From positions 1 through 64,000 of the forward strand of contig NZ_FNVR01000014.1 of assembly GCF_900108085.1 (NCBI RefSeq): DNA of 64,000 nt, given 5' to 3'. Shown piece after piece: positions 52,002-59,090 of the stretch (position 1 is the first letter of the stretch; each line of letters opens with the position of its first letter). The translations under genes were made by a program, and so were the position numbers. This stretch comes from Algoriphagus boritolerans DSM 17298 = JCM 18970. GTDB taxonomy: Bacteria; Bacteroidota; Bacteroidia; Cytophagales; Cyclobacteriaceae. The notes below the pieces were generated by a model. The model did not search any database. It saw only the letters and a list, made by a program, of their open reading frames with translations, and was not told the origin of the DNA.

Positions 52002-52157
52002 GTGAAGACCAAAGAATGTCCCTCCTGCGCGATGGAAATCGATGACCAAGCATCCATCTGTCCCATCTGCCAATTTGAATTCCCAAAGCGCTCTCCCTGG
52101 ATTACATGGATGGCGCTGGTTCTTGTCCTTGTTTTTTTACTTTCCTTCTTCCTCTGA
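52002..52157 (+). CDS. Small zinc-ribbon membrane protein
   Basis: A 51-residue ORF starts with GTG at 52002 and ends with TGA at 52155-52157. It encodes a four-cysteine ribbon (CPSC then 9 residues then CPIC) followed by one transmembrane helix (WITWMALVLVLVFLLSFFL). The paired CPxC knuckles and the clean membrane helix make chance unlikely. It lies 14 bases upstream of the class V aminotransferase ATG, so the two are probably co-transcribed. The role is unknown; similar tiny ribbon-plus-helix proteins occur in many bacteria. Confidence 0.75.
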   Translation: MKTKECPSCAMEIDDQASICPICQFEFPKRSPWITWMALVLVLVFLLSFFL

Positions 52158-52171
52158 AAATCTGCAAGACG

Positions 52172-53419
52172 ATGAATAAACGATCCTTCCTTAAATCTTT
52201 AGCTGCTTTGGGTATTGGTACTGGGGCTATTTTTGAGAGTAAAGCAAAACCTTTATCCTGGAAAAACCTGGATTTTGGTTCAGCAGATGTCTGGGATCAA
52301 ATCCGAAATGGATACCGAATCAAGCCGGATTATATCAATCTGGAAAATGGCTATTACTGCTTTCTTCCGGAGGAAACGCTGGAGAAATACATTGAACATA
52401 TCCGGGAGGTCAACTATCAAGCTTCCTTTTACATGCGCGGGGTCCAGGTAGAAAACAAAGCCAAGTCTGCCGCAATGCTTGCCGAACTCGTCGGGGCATC
52501 GTCAGAGGAAGTGGTTTTGACCAGAAATACCACTGAGTCTTTGGATTTGATCATTTCCGGGTATCCATGGAAAGCCGGAGATGAAGCCGTTTTTGCCTAT
52601 CAGGATTACGGAAGCATGCAGACCATGTTTGAGTTAGCCTCCAAACGCTGGGGAATTAAAACAGTCAAAGTTAATATCCCCATGCATCCCGAAAATGATG
52701 AGGAAATCGTGGAGGTTTATCGAAAGGCCATCACACCGGATACGCGTCTAATTATGGTGCCGCATATTGTAAATATAACCGGACACATTCTTCCGGTACG
52801 GAAAATCGCTGCAATGGCCCATGAGCGTGGTGTTGAAATCATGCTTGACGGAGCTCATGCGGTAGGTCACTTCACCTTTAAGATGCATGAGTTGGACTGC
52901 GATTATTACGGCAGTAGTCTACACAAATGGCTCAGCGTCCCGCTTGGTGCCGGCATGTTGTATGTTAAAAAAGAGAAGATAAGCAAGATTCAACCCCTAC
53001 TCGCTCCCTTTGACATGAATCTCAAAACGATTGGCTACCTAAATCACATTGGAACTCATCCCGTAGCCACAGATCTTGCTGTGATTAATGCCATAGAATT
53101 TCAGAATAAAATCGGTGCCAAACGAAAAGAAGAGCGGCTGAGATTTCTTCAAAAATACTGGTCGGATCAAGTCAGAAATCACCCCGGCATCCAGGTGAAC
53201 ACACCTATAGCGGATGATAGATGTTGTGGTATCGGAAATGTTTGGGTAGAAAGATTCGCTCCAGCTGAAATGGGCAAAACCCTGATGGAAAAGTACAAAA
53301 TCTTCACTGCCCCGATAGATGGCGCAGGTGTGAGAGGCGTTAGAGTTTCACCCAACATTTACACTTCAACAGCCGAATTGGATCAGTTGGTTAAAGCTTT
53401 GAAAGAAATGGCAGGATAG
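52172..53419 (+). CDS. Aminotransferase class V-fold PLP enzyme
   Basis: From the ATG at 52172 this is a 415-residue protein with a signal-like N-terminus (MNKRSFLKSLAALGIGTGAIFE), close to the Tat type though with KR rather than RR. The PLP domain resembles isopenicillin N epimerase and cysteine-desulfurase-like enzymes: LTRNTTESLDLIISG, IMLDGAHAVGHFTFKMHELDCDYYGSSLHKWLSVPLGAGMLYV with the PLP Lys in SLHKW. The frame extends upstream to 52106 but overlaps the zinc-ribbon gene. Reaction and substrate are unknown. Confidence 0.9.
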   Translation: MNKRSFLKSLAALGIGTGAIFESKAKPLSWKNLDFGSADVWDQIRNGYRIKPDYINLENGYYCFLPEETLEKYIEHIREVNYQASFYMRGVQVENKAKSAAMLAELVGASSEEVVLTRNTTESLDLIISGYPWKAGDEAVFAYQDYGSMQTMFELASKRWGIKTVKVNIPMHPENDEEIVEVYRKAITPDTRLIMVPHIVNITGHILPVRKIAAMAHERGVEIMLDGAHAVGHFTFKMHELDCDYYGSSLHKWLSVPLGAGMLYVKKEKISKIQPLLAPFDMNLKTIGYLNHIGTHPVATDLAVINAIEFQNKIGAKRKEERLRFLQKYWSDQVRNHPGIQVNTPIADDRCCGIGNVWVERFAPAEMGKTLMEKYKIFTAPIDGAGVRGVRVSPNIYTSTAELDQLVKALKEMAG

Positions 53420-53530
53420 GTACGTTGACGAAATTTAATTCTGAATCGATCGATTTTTACAGGATTTTACTCAGATTGATTGAAGCAGAATGCAGAAATT
53501 GAAATTCTTTCAAATTATCAGATAATTTTC

Positions 53531-53561
53531 TTGCTATTTATTAATTGAGGTATAACATTTG
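53531..53561 (+). promoter_or_regulatory. Possible promoter of the arginine operon
   Basis: TTG at 53531-53533 and TATAACATTTG at 53551-53561 resemble the Bacteroidetes -33 and -7 elements at 17-19 bases spacing. The -7 match is imperfect, with one base too many between TA and TTTG. It would give a transcript starting near 53567 that includes the whole leader ORF at 53575. Confidence 0.35.
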
Positions 53562-53574
53562 CAGCCTCAATAGC

Positions 53575-53694
53575 ATGATTAAGAATTATTCCATAGCGCC
53601 CAGCTTCTCAATTGCCTCAATGGAGGTAGTTGTGTCGGTTGCTTTGCCTTTTTTTGCTCCTTCGAGGAGAAATAGGTTTACCTATAGGGTTTGA
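53575..53694 (+). CDS. Putative arginine leader peptide (39 codons)
   Basis: An ATG at 53575 opens a 39-codon ORF ending at the TGA at 53692-53694, about 100 bases before the first arg gene. The last ten residues are SRRNRFTYRV, four Arg coded AGG AGA, AGG and AGG, immediately before the stop. The hydrophobic middle (ASMEVVVSVALPFFAP) is otherwise plain. A run of rare-type codons for the pathway's own end product next to the stop, in front of the biosynthetic operon, is the mark of a regulatory leader peptide. Expression is not shown. It could also be a chance ORF. Confidence 0.6.
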   Translation: MIKNYSIAPSFSIASMEVVVSVALPFFAPSRRNRFTYRV

Positions 53695-53736
53695 CCCTGT
53701 AATATTTTCAGTTTTCCTACGTGGAAAACCTATCTC
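53667..53736 (+). promoter_or_regulatory. Competing RNA hairpins of the arg leader (candidate attenuator)
   Basis: Three local hairpins can form: ATAGGT-TT-ACCTAT (53672-53685), AGGGT-TTG-ACCCT (53686-53698, holding the leader stop codon) and GTTTTCC-TACGT-GGAAAAC (53711-53729). A long-range alternative pairs GAGAAATAGGTTT (53667-53679, the Arg codons) with AAACCTATCTC (53726-53736), apart from a two-A bulge. It excludes the first and third hairpins. No T run follows, so control may act on translation or by Rho rather than an intrinsic terminator. A further hairpin CTCCAT/ATGGAG (53771-53788) lies just before the first arg gene. Confidence 0.5.
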
Positions 53737-53795
53737 GCCCAATCCTTTAAATTCCTAACTTATCTTCAACCTCCATCCAGTCATGGAGAAAATTC

Positions 53796-54491
53796 ATGCA
53801 GTCCATTATGGAAGACATTTCTTTCAAAATCATTGTAGCTGATTCTTCTCACAAGGGTTTCACCACTATCATCGCAAATGAAATGGAAAACTCAGCCAAA
53901 GCCCGGGGAACAGGCATTGCAAAGCGAAGCCCTGCCTACTTGGAGACGAAAATGGAAGAAGGCAAAGCCGTTATTGCCCTGACTTCGGATGGAACATGGG
54001 CAGGATTCTGCTACATCGAAGCTTGGGGCCATGGTAAATTCGTGGCCAACTCCGGTTTGATCGTATCTCCTGAATTCAGAAAGTATGGTTTAGCCCGGAA
54101 AATCAAGCGGGAAATATTCAAACTCAGCCGCAAAAAATACCCGGAATCCAAGATTTTTGGATTGACTACTGGTGCAGCAGTAATGAAAATCAACTCCGAG
54201 TTAGGCTATATTCCGGTATCTTATTCGGATCTTACGGATGACGAAGAATTTTGGAAAGGATGCAGAAGCTGTGTGAATTATGAGATTTTGATGTCAAAAA
54301 ACCGCCAAAACTGTCTCTGTACTGCGATGCTTTACGACCCCAATGCAAAACGAAATAACACAGAAGACCTGGCACTTCGGGATGATTTCAAAAAAGAAAT
54401 TAAGTTGTTTGATCGATGGGTCAGACTCAAAAAATATGTCATGCTCAAACTGAACAAATCAAAGGATTCGATCATAAGCATATTTCTTTAA
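53796..54491 (+). CDS. GNAT N-acyltransferase, first gene of arg operon (probable N-acylglutamate synthase)
   Basis: This 231-residue GNAT-fold acyltransferase has its acyl-CoA loop around VSPEFRKYGLARKIKREIF (the R/Q-x-x-G-x-G/A motif is RKYGLA) and GFCYIEAWGHGKFVANSGLIV just before it. As first gene of a complete arginine operon it most likely acylates glutamate, replacing classical ArgA, which also has an amino-acid-kinase domain absent here. Acetyl- versus succinyl-CoA is open; the carbamoyltransferase downstream points to succinyl. The ATG at 53808 is an alternative start. A hairpin at 53771-53788 lies just before the start region. Confidence 0.85.
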   Translation: MQSIMEDISFKIIVADSSHKGFTTIIANEMENSAKARGTGIAKRSPAYLETKMEEGKAVIALTSDGTWAGFCYIEAWGHGKFVANSGLIVSPEFRKYGLARKIKREIFKLSRKKYPESKIFGLTTGAAVMKINSELGYIPVSYSDLTDDEEFWKGCRSCVNYEILMSKNRQNCLCTAMLYDPNAKRNNTEDLALRDDFKKEIKLFDRWVRLKKYVMLKLNKSKDSIISIFL

Positions 54492-54524
54492 TCCATTCCC
54501 GATGGGATCAAACCTATTTAAAAC

Positions 54525-55715
54525 ATGAAAAAAGTTGTTTTGGCCTACAGTGGGGGCTTGGATACCACATATTGTGCACTTCACCTCACCAAGGATCTTG
54601 GCTATGAAGTTCATGCGGTAATTGTCAATACAGGAGGTTTTTCAAAAGAAGAATTAGCTGCTGTTGAGGCGCGTGCCAACACCCTCGGAGTTGCTTCTTT
54701 TCATATTTTGGAAGTTCTTGACACCTATTATGAAGAAGTGATCAAGTACTTGGTGTTTGGAAATGTGCTGAAAAATGCCACTTATCCCCTATCTGTTTCG
54801 GCTGAGCGAATCCTTCAGGCTAAATCACTGGCAGAATATGCCAAATCAATTGGTGCAAAAGCAGTAGCACATGGTTCGACCGGTGCAGGAAATGATCAGG
54901 TGCGGTTTGATATGATTTTCCAGACGATTGTTCCGGATATCGAGATCATCACCCCTATTCGCGATCTTAAACTTTCGCGTCAGGAAGAAATCGAATACCT
55001 CAAAAAGCATGGGGTATCCATGAATTTCGAAAAGGCCGCCTACTCCATCAATAAAGGTATTTGGGGAACTTCTGTAGGGGGTAAAGAAACCCTGACTTCC
55101 TCTGACTTTTTACCTGAAGAAGCCTGGCCCACACAGGTTACTGAAAATGAAGCTAGAGAGATAAAATTGACCTTTGTTCAAGGAGAATTGAAAGGAGTAA
55201 ACGGTGAAACATTTGAAAATCCAGTCAATGCCATACAAAAAGTTCAAGCTTTAGCTGGCCCTTACGGAATCGGTCGTGATATCCATGTCGGAGACACGAT
55301 TATTGGAATCAAAGGCCGGGTAGGTTTTGAAGCTGCAGCTCCGATTATCATTATCAAAGGGCATCAGCTTTTAGAAAAACATACTTTGACCAAATGGCAA
55401 ATGTTTTGGAAGAATCAGCTTTCCGAATTCTATGGCAACCACTTACATGAAGGGCATTATCTGGATCCGGTGATGCGAAACTTGGAAGCATTCTTGGCAG
55501 ATACCCAGAAATTTGTCACAGGCGATGTTCGGGTTTTATTGCAGCCATACCGCTTTACCCTCCTTGGAATCACCTCTGATCACGATTTGATGTCATCCAA
55601 ATTTGGCAGCTATGGGGAAATGAACAAAGGCTATACCGGAGAGGATGTGAAAGGATTTACCCGGATTTTGGGCAATCAAACGGCCATTTTCCACAAAGTA
55701 AACAGCGATGACTAA
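54525..55715 (+). CDS. argG: Argininosuccinate synthase
   Basis: This 396-residue ligase joins citrulline and aspartate using ATP. The PP-loop is VVLAYSGGLDTTYCALHL at the N-terminus; AHGSTGAGNDQVRFD and SINKGIWGTSVGG follow as the family signatures. It lies 33 bases after the GNAT gene and overlaps argC by 8 bases. Several Bacteroidota encode this shorter form with the C-terminal half as seen here. It is a cytoplasmic enzyme of the last steps of arginine synthesis. Confidence 0.95.
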   Translation: MKKVVLAYSGGLDTTYCALHLTKDLGYEVHAVIVNTGGFSKEELAAVEARANTLGVASFHILEVLDTYYEEVIKYLVFGNVLKNATYPLSVSAERILQAKSLAEYAKSIGAKAVAHGSTGAGNDQVRFDMIFQTIVPDIEIITPIRDLKLSRQEEIEYLKKHGVSMNFEKAAYSINKGIWGTSVGGKETLTSSDFLPEEAWPTQVTENEAREIKLTFVQGELKGVNGETFENPVNAIQKVQALAGPYGIGRDIHVGDTIIGIKGRVGFEAAAPIIIIKGHQLLEKHTLTKWQMFWKNQLSEFYGNHLHEGHYLDPVMRNLEAFLADTQKFVTGDVRVLLQPYRFTLLGITSDHDLMSSKFGSYGEMNKGYTGEDVKGFTRILGNQTAIFHKVNSDD

Positions 55716-56676
55716 AATCAAAACAGCGGTCATAGGAGCAGCAGGATATACCGGGGGCGAATTGCTTCGCATCCTGGTTCATCATCCGGCCTGTGAATTA
55801 GTCTGCGTTCACTCTAATTCCCAAAAAGGAAAGATAGTGTCCGAAGTTCACCCGGATTTGATCGGTGATTGCAACTTGGAATTCACCGATATTGTACCCG
55901 AATCGGGTCTGGATGCGGTTTTCTTGGGTTTGCCTCACGGCGAAACCAAAGGATTTCTGGAATCCCATCATTTTTCACCGGAAACTGTCATCATAGATTT
56001 GTCCACCGACTTCAGAAATGAATCGGATGGTTTTGTCTATGGTCTTCCGGAAGTGAATCGGGAGAAAATCAAATCTGCCAAACGAATCGCAAATCCAGGT
56101 TGCTTTGCTACTGGAATTCAACTGGCCCTGGCTCCTGCGATCGCTAAAGGCTGGGTGAAAGAAACGGTGCAAATTTCAGGAATCACCGGAAGCACCGGAG
56201 CTGGTAAAAAATTGGGGGAAACTTCCCACTTCAGCTACCGAACAGGAAACATGTCTGTTTACAAGCTCTTTACCCATCAGCATCTCAAGGAAATCAAGCA
56301 AACTTTCAGTCAGTTAAATTCTGACTTTAATTCAGAGTTGCTTTTTGTCCCCTATCGTGGGAATTTCTCCCGAGGAATCTGGATCACAGCCCATTTTCCT
56401 TTCTCAGGAACTGAGGAAGAGGCCATCAAAGCCTATCAGGGATTCTACAGGAACGCTGCATTTACCTTTGTTTCTACGCAGGATATCGATTTAAAACAGG
56501 CGGTAAATACGAATAAATGCATTCTTTATGTCCAAAAAGAAGCCGGACAACTGGTTATTTATTCAGCAATTGATAATCTTCTGAAAGGGGCCTCAGGACA
56601 AGCTGTCCAGAATTTTAATCTTGCTTTTGGCTTGGAGGAAAAGATGGGCTTGAAGTTGAAGTCTATTGCTTTTTAA
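55708..56676 (+). CDS. argC: N-acyl-gamma-glutamyl-phosphate reductase
   Basis: This 322-residue NADPH-dependent reductase makes the N-acylglutamate semialdehyde. The N-terminal GAAGYTGGELLRILVHHP nucleotide loop and the catalytic Cys in IANPGCFATGIQLALAP are intact, as is HFSYRTGNMSVYKLFTHQH in the C-terminal domain. It overlaps argG by 8 bases. If the pathway uses succinyl intermediates, the substrate would be N-succinyl-glutamyl-phosphate. Confidence 0.95.
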   Translation: MTKIKTAVIGAAGYTGGELLRILVHHPACELVCVHSNSQKGKIVSEVHPDLIGDCNLEFTDIVPESGLDAVFLGLPHGETKGFLESHHFSPETVIIDLSTDFRNESDGFVYGLPEVNREKIKSAKRIANPGCFATGIQLALAPAIAKGWVKETVQISGITGSTGAGKKLGETSHFSYRTGNMSVYKLFTHQHLKEIKQTFSQLNSDFNSELLFVPYRGNFSRGIWITAHFPFSGTEEEAIKAYQGFYRNAAFTFVSTQDIDLKQAVNTNKCILYVQKEAGQLVIYSAIDNLLKGASGQAVQNFNLAFGLEEKMGLKLKSIAF

Positions 56677-56841
56677 GCAGCAAGACATTAGACACAAGAA
56701 TTTAGACAAAAGAAAAATTAGAACTTCGATATTCTGAATTAGAAGTTCAGTATTTCAAATTTTGAAATTGAGGATTGAGAAGCTCTAAAGCCTCGTATTT
56801 CGTACCTCGTATTTCTTTTCTTTAGTAACTCGTACTTCAAC
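56677..56841. repeat. argC-argD spacer of low-complexity repeat words
   Basis: The 165-base gap has no ORF. It is built of words such as GACATTAGACACAAGAATTTAG, GAACTTCGATATTCTGAATT and CCTCGTATTTCGTACCTCG, similar to words in gaps near 34870, 37690, 51070 and 35000-35110. It looks like a decayed intergenic repeat inserted inside the arg operon. Confidence 0.5.
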
Positions 56842-57975
56842 ATGAATTTATTCGACGTATATCCCCTTATTCCAGTCACTTTGGTGAAAGCCGAAGGGTG
56901 CAAACTATGGGATGATCAGGGACAGGAATATTTGGATCTGTATGGCGGTCACGCGGTGATCTCCATCGGTCACACGCATCCGCACTATGTCAAGCGGATC
57001 AAGGATCAACTGGATCAAATTGCTTTTTATTCCAACTCCATCCAGATTCCAATCCAAAAAGAATTTGCAGACAAGCTCGGCCACCTTTCCTGCCTGCATG
57101 ATTATGCGCTGTTCCTTTGCAATTCAGGGGCTGAAGCCAATGAAAATGCTATCAAAATGGCCTCATTCGCAACAGGAAAACCCGGATTTATCGCCTTTTC
57201 AGGTTCATTTCACGGAAGGACATCAGGAGCCGTTGCGTTAACAGATAATCCTAAAATAGTTGCTCCCTCTAATGCACGAACCGATTTTCATATCCTTCCC
57301 TGGGGAGATTTGGAAGCGTTAGAAGTTGCCTTAAAAACCAATACGATAGCCGGTATTATCATCGAAGGAATTCAGGGAGTTGGGGGCATTCAGGTTCCTT
57401 CCGAAGAGTTTCTGAAAGGTATTTCTGCCTTGACAAAGAAATATAAAGCAAAGCTGATTTTGGATGAAGTCCAATCAGGCTACGGAAGAACGGGACGATT
57501 TTTTGCACATCAGTGGGTGGATGGAATCATGCCTGATCTCATCACCATGGCCAAAGGCATGGGAAATGGCTTTCCGATCGGTGGACTGCTGATCTCACCG
57601 GAGTTTAAGGCAAGTCACGGATTATTGGGGACGACCTTTGGAGGAAATCATTTGGCCTGTGCGGCAGGACTGGCAGTTTTGGAGGTGTTGGAAGTTGAAA
57701 ATCTTCAGGCCAAAGCATTGGAGCTTGGAGATAAACTGATGGAAGAACTTAAGCAAATCCCGGGAATCACCGAAGTTCGGGGCAAAGGATTGATGATAGG
57801 AATAGACTTGGACAGAGATGCGGGACCAGTTCGCTCCGAATTGGTGAAGAAATATCACATCTTCACAGGTTCCGCTGCCAAAAAGCAAACCATCCGATTA
57901 CTCCCACCTTTGTCGGTAGAATGGAATCAATTACATTCGTTCTTGACCGCATTGAAAGAAATTCTTAGTAATTAG
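56842..57975 (+). CDS. argD: N-acylornithine aminotransferase
   Basis: This 377-residue class III PLP aminotransferase converts N-acylglutamate semialdehyde to N-acylornithine with glutamate as donor. The cofactor site shows SGAEANENAIKMA, the ILDEVQSGYGRTGRFFAHQ motif and the PLP Lys in ITMAKGMGNGFPIGG. Length is slightly short but all domains are present. It follows argC after a repeat-filled gap and precedes argF' by 25 bases. Confidence 0.95.
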   Translation: MNLFDVYPLIPVTLVKAEGCKLWDDQGQEYLDLYGGHAVISIGHTHPHYVKRIKDQLDQIAFYSNSIQIPIQKEFADKLGHLSCLHDYALFLCNSGAEANENAIKMASFATGKPGFIAFSGSFHGRTSGAVALTDNPKIVAPSNARTDFHILPWGDLEALEVALKTNTIAGIIIEGIQGVGGIQVPSEEFLKGISALTKKYKAKLILDEVQSGYGRTGRFFAHQWVDGIMPDLITMAKGMGNGFPIGGLLISPEFKASHGLLGTTFGGNHLACAAGLAVLEVLEVENLQAKALELGDKLMEELKQIPGITEVRGKGLMIGIDLDRDAGPVRSELVKKYHIFTGSAAKKQTIRLLPPLSVEWNQLHSFLTALKEILSN

Positions 57976-58000
57976 CTTTTTACCCCCTATTCTATTATTA

Positions 58001-58945
58001 ATGAAGCACTTCACAAAATTCGAATCCAGGGAATTAGGTCAGGAATTAATTGATCTGGCACTTGCTTACAAAGCAAAACCGAGCTTGGACCTGGCAAAAG
58101 GCAGAGGCAAGCGAGTGGGTTGTATTTTCCTTAATCCCTCGCTAAGAACACGGGTAAGTACACAGATCGCTGCACAGAATCTGGGAATGGAAGCCATTGT
58201 TTTGAATATGGACAAAGAAGGATGGGCTTTGGAAATGAAGGAAGGTGCAGTAATGAACAAAGGTACTGTAGAACACATCAAGGATGCCGCCGGAGTTTTG
58301 GGTTCATACTTTGACATCCTGGCAATTCGGGCGTTTCCTTCTTTGACCAATCGGGATGAGGATATCAATGATTTTGTTTTTGGTCAGTTTGTAAAATATT
58401 GTGGCAAACCGGTGGTCAGTTTGGAATCAGCCATTCGTCACCCACTTCAAAGTTTGGCAGATCACGTCACGATGAAGGAATTTTCTGAAGAAAAAAGAAA
58501 ACCAAAAGTAGTAATGACTTGGGGACCTCACATCAAGGCAATTCCGCATGCAGTGGCCAACAGTTTTTCCGAATGGACGCTTGGCATGGGTCATGAACTG
58601 ACCATCACTCACCCTGAAGGATATGAGTTGGATGAAAATTTCACCAAGGGCGCAACCTTAGAATATAATCAAAGTAAAGCCCTTGAAGATGCTGATTTTG
58701 TGTATGTTAAAAACTGGTCTTCTTTTAATGATTATGGAAAAATTCTTTCCACTGATCAAACTTGGATGCTCACTGAGAAACATTTGAAAAAAGCCAAAAA
58801 TGCTAAAGTGATGCATTGTTTACCCGTTCGCAGAAATCTTGAACTTTCGGATGAAATTTTGGATGGGGCACGTTCTTTGGTCCAGAGACAAGCTGAAAAT
58901 AGAATCTATGCGGCGCAAGCCGTTCTTAGCAAAATCCTGGGTTAA
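58001..58945 (+). CDS. argF': N-acylornithine carbamoyltransferase, probably N-succinylornithine type
   Basis: This 314-residue transcarbamylase has the carbamoyl-phosphate motif FLNPSLRTRVSTQ and the later RHPLQSLADH and HCLPVRRN. It belongs to the acylornithine group, not the ordinary ornithine group. In the Xanthomonas acetyl enzyme the specificity residue before EH is Glu92; in the Bacteroides fragilis succinyl enzyme it is Pro90. Here the same position (GTVEH) is Val90. From published mutant work as I recall it, Glu to Val at this site turns the acetyl enzyme toward succinyl substrate. So N-succinylornithine is the likelier substrate. Confidence 0.9.
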   Translation: MKHFTKFESRELGQELIDLALAYKAKPSLDLAKGRGKRVGCIFLNPSLRTRVSTQIAAQNLGMEAIVLNMDKEGWALEMKEGAVMNKGTVEHIKDAAGVLGSYFDILAIRAFPSLTNRDEDINDFVFGQFVKYCGKPVVSLESAIRHPLQSLADHVTMKEFSEEKRKPKVVMTWGPHIKAIPHAVANSFSEWTLGMGHELTITHPEGYELDENFTKGATLEYNQSKALEDADFVYVKNWSSFNDYGKILSTDQTWMLTEKHLKKAKNAKVMHCLPVRRNLELSDEILDGARSLVQRQAENRIYAAQAVLSKILG

Positions 58946-59084
58946 TTCCTTTTTTAGCTTTCAAACCTATGAAATCGAGCATTGAGAAGAAGTCAAACCG
59001 AGCAGAAACGATTAAATATGCGAGATTCTCCCGAAGAAAAATCGGGACAGGCTATCTGACCAATAAAAATCAAGTTATAAACCG
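58946..59084 (+). other. argF'-argB spacer occupied by a repeat-derived ORF
   Basis: This 139-base gap contains a third, diverged member of the repeat that interrupts yoeB (58969-59090). The repeat starts with ATGAAATCGAGCAT and ends ATAAACCGATGAAA, and it carries an internal CCCGA/TCGGG hairpin. It includes an open reading frame described separately. Confidence 0.75.
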
Positions 59085-59088
59085 ATGA
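58969..59088 (+). CDS. 39-codon ORF overlapping argB, repeat-derived
   Basis: An ORF starts with the ATG of the repeat (58969) and ends at the TGA at 59086-59088, which overlaps the argB ATG (ATGA). It encodes a basic peptide of 39 residues with six Arg, including ARFSRRKIGTGYL and a final NR. The overlap would couple its translation to argB. The sequence is clearly a version of the interspersed repeat, so it may be only a by-product. It deserves a second look because Arg codons recur here as in the operon leader. Confidence 0.35.
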   Translation: MKSSIEKKSNRAETIKYARFSRRKIGTGYLTNKNQVINR

Positions 59089-59090
59089 AA
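58969..59090 (+). repeat. Interspersed repeat copy on the argB start codon
   Basis: The element is bounded by direct ATGAAA words at 58969-58974 and 59085-59090; the second is the start of argB. It shares ATGAAATCGAGCAT, ATGCGAGATTC and ATCTGACCAATAAA with the yoeB copies at 11210-11404. Relative to them it carries about 20 extra bases that form a CCCGA/TCGGG hairpin. Confidence 0.75.

Noticed and set aside
53665-53736. Known riboswitch class for the arg leader
   Set aside because: I could not match the stems to any riboswitch class I know; the Arg codons and stop position fit a leader peptide better.
53783-53842. Short ORF from the ATG at 53783, out of frame with the GNAT gene
   Set aside because: It has no recognisable features and probably reflects the ATGGAG arm of the hairpin in front of the GNAT start.
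53796-54491. Classical ArgA annotation of the GNAT gene
   Set aside because: Classical ArgA has an amino-acid-kinase domain plus GNAT; this protein is GNAT only, so a role as N-acylglutamate synthase is inferred from operon position.
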